NCBI GenBank assembly: GCA_011048585.1
Contig: DSDS01000115.1
Span: 1-7,605 of the forward strand
Length of the DNA stretch: 7,605 nt
Source: Desulfurivibrio alkaliphilus
Lineage (GTDB): Bacteria > Desulfobacterota > Desulfobulbia > Desulfobulbales > Desulfurivibrionaceae
Direction: 5' to 3'
Below are positions 6,354 through 7,605 of the stretch, piece after piece. Within the stretch, counting starts at the first letter, position 1. Each line of letters opens with the position of its first letter. A program made the translations under genes and the position numbers. The notes below the pieces were generated by a model. That model was given only the letters and a program-made list of their open reading frames with translations, did no database searches and had not been told where the DNA came from.

Positions 6354-7605
6354 TTGATAAACCACGCCGCCACCCCCCAAAGCCCCAACCCCGACCAGCG
6401 CTGGCGCCTGGTTGAGAGCGCCATGCGCCGCAACGGCTACCAGGCCGGGGGCCTGATCGAGGCCCTGCACGCGGTGCAGAAATCCTACGGCTATATCGAC
6501 CTGCCGGCGATGCGAGCCATCGCCGACGCCCTCACTTTGCCCCTGAGCAAGGTTTACGGGGTGGCCACCTTCTACCACTTTTTTCGTTTAAAGCCCAAGG
6601 GCCGCCACACCTGCGTGGTCTGGCTGGGCACCGCCTGCTACATCAAGGGAGCAACCGCCAACCTGGAAGAGATCAGCCGCGAATTCGGGATCAAGGCGGC
6701 AGAGACCAGCCGGGACGGCCGCCTCTCCCTGCTTACCGCCCGCTGCGTCGGAGCCTGCGGCCAAGCCCCGGCGGTGGTGGTGGATGAACAGGTGATCGGC
6801 CAGGCCGAGCCGGCGGCCCTGCTGAAGCTTTTGCGCGACCTCGACGGCCCGGGTAAGGCGGAAAAGCTGGGCCTGCTGGGCAACCACATCGGCGGCAGCG
6901 CCTTCCATTTCAAGGTGGAGATCCGGCTGGGGGCCGGGGCCTTCGTCTGCGGCGAGGAGACCGCCCTGATCGCCTCCATCGAAGGGAAAAGAGGACTGCC
7001 CCGGCCCCGGCCGCCCTACCCCGCCGAGCATGGCCTCTGGGGCTCTCCCACCCTGATCAACAACGTGGAAACCTTTGCCAACATTACCGCGATCATCAAC
7101 CGGGGTGCCCCCTGGTTTGCCGCCATGGGCACCGCCAAGAGCAAGGGGACCAAGGTTTTCGCCCTGGCCGGCAAAATCAGCAATACCGGCCTGATCGAGG
7201 TCCCCATGGGGATCAGCCTGCACGAGATTGTCGAGGAGATGGGGGGCGGGGCCCCAAACGGCGGTCGGATCAAGGCGGTCCAGACCGGCGGCCCCTCCGG
7301 CGGCTGCATCCCGGCGGCCCATTTCCGGCTGCCGGTGGACTACGAATCGTTGCAGGCCGAAGGGTCGATCATGGGTTCCGGCGGGATGATCGTGATGGAC
7401 GAAGGCGCCGGCATGGTCGATGTGGCCCGGTTCTTCATGGAGTTCTGCGTCGATGAATCCTGCGGCAAGTGCGTGCCCTGCCGGGTGGGAACCAGGCAGA
7501 TTCTGCTGCTGCTGGAAAAGATCGCCGCCGGCCGGGCTCAAAGCGATGATCTGACCCGGCTGGAGGAACTTTGCGCCATGGTCCGGGCCACCAGCCTCTG
7601 CGGCC
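6354..7605 (+). CDS. NuoE/HoxE-type [2Fe-2S] domain fused in frame to an N-terminally truncated NuoF/HydB-type domain (partial at right edge)
   Basis: The reading frame is open from TTG 6354 to the window edge (417 codons). Residues 1-163 are a full NuoE-type domain with GYIDLPAMRAIADAL, VYGVATFYHFF, LGTACYIKGA and ARCVGACG. Of the four expected [2Fe-2S] ligands, Cys95, Cys131 and Cys135 are present, but the first position is Trp90; Cys87 is nearby. At about residue 168 the sequence joins the middle of NuoF (KLGLLGNHIGGS). It retains GAGAFVCGEETALI (about 194-207), INNVET (Asn236, Asn237) and the [4Fe-4S] ligands Cys370, Cys373, Cys376 and Cys416. Missing are the N-terminal NuoF region with GRGGAGF and NADEGDPG-type motifs, which form half of the FMN/NADH site. 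Relatives transfer electrons between NAD(H) and hydrogenases, formate dehydrogenases or complex I. With the flavin site incomplete, NADH oxidation is doubtful. It could also be a deletion allele or an assembly join. Confidence 0.85.
   Translation, partial: MINHAATPQSPNPDQRWRLVESAMRRNGYQAGGLIEALHAVQKSYGYIDLPAMRAIADALTLPLSKVYGVATFYHFFRLKPKGRHTCVVWLGTACYIKGATANLEEISREFGIKAAETSRDGRLSLLTARCVGACGQAPAVVVDEQVIGQAEPAALLKLLRDLDGPGKAEKLGLLGNHIGGSAFHFKVEIRLGAGAFVCGEETALIASIEGKRGLPRPRPPYPAEHGLWGSPTLINNVETFANITAIINRGAPWFAAMGTAKSKGTKVFALAGKISNTGLIEVPMGISLHEIVEEMGGGAPNGGRIKAVQTGGPSGGCIPAAHFRLPVDYESLQAEGSIMGSGGMIVMDEGAGMVDVARFFMEFCVDESCGKCVPCRVGTRQILLLLEKIAAGRAQSDDLTRLEELCAMVRATSLCG

Noticed and set aside
6588..7541. 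Minus-strand open frame of 317 codons opposite the NuoE-NuoF fusion
   Set aside because: The plus strand encodes conserved NuoE and NuoF motifs throughout, so this is an antisense shadow rich in Gly, Ala, His and Asp.
1..7605. tRNA or rRNA genes, CRISPR arrays, insertion sequences, attachment sites
   Set aside because: I looked on both strands and saw no cloverleaf, repeat-spacer array, transposase or flanking inverted repeats. Base composition appears even across the gene blocks.

Overview
The window is GC-rich bacterial DNA with dense, closely packed genes and clear Shine-Dalgarno sites. The gene mix suggests an anaerobic, Deltaproteobacteria-like organism, possibly of the Desulfobulbales type: a GGDEF enzyme behind a sigma-54-type promoter, a grpE-dnaK pair, trpS, and a NuoE/NuoF-type flavin/iron-sulfur subunit resembling the HydB/HoxF family. 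The taxon is an inference; no marker in the window fixes it.

Left part, minus strand (about 103-5302). In transcription order this part reads grpE (5302 to 4718), dnaK (4658 to 2736), two terminator-like hairpins (2735 to 2642), trpS (2595 to 1630), a small LapA-type membrane protein gene (1616 to 1356), and a diguanylate cyclase gene (1164 to 103). The cyclase has its own close match to a sigma-54 promoter (1228-1213). grpE and dnaK are the DnaK chaperone and its nucleotide exchange factor. No hrcA, dnaJ or CIRCE element is present next to them. trpS and the lapA-like gene are spaced like a translationally coupled pair.

A divergent intergenic region (5303-5553) carries two back-to-back sigma-70-type promoters. 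One points left into grpE and one points right into the second gene block.

Right part, plus strand (5554 to the window end). The first gene encodes an exported protein with the overall sequence pattern of a beta-carbonic anhydrase, but all three expected zinc ligands are replaced (Cys to Asp, His to Asn, Cys to Ser). Only 14 bases later a TTG-started gene begins and runs off the right edge. Its first part is a complete NuoE/HoxE-type [2Fe-2S] domain. It continues in the same frame directly into the C-terminal half of a NuoF/HydB/HoxF-type subunit. The N-terminal half of the flavin/NADH domain is missing, including the GRGGAGF and NADEGDPG-type motifs. In addition, the first expected [2Fe-2S] cysteine of the NuoE part is a tryptophan.

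The two right-hand genes are the unusual part of the window: a zinc-less, secreted carbonic anhydrase homologue apparently co-transcribed with a fused, flavin-site-truncated NuoE-NuoF protein. The remaining genes are ordinary housekeeping or signalling genes.
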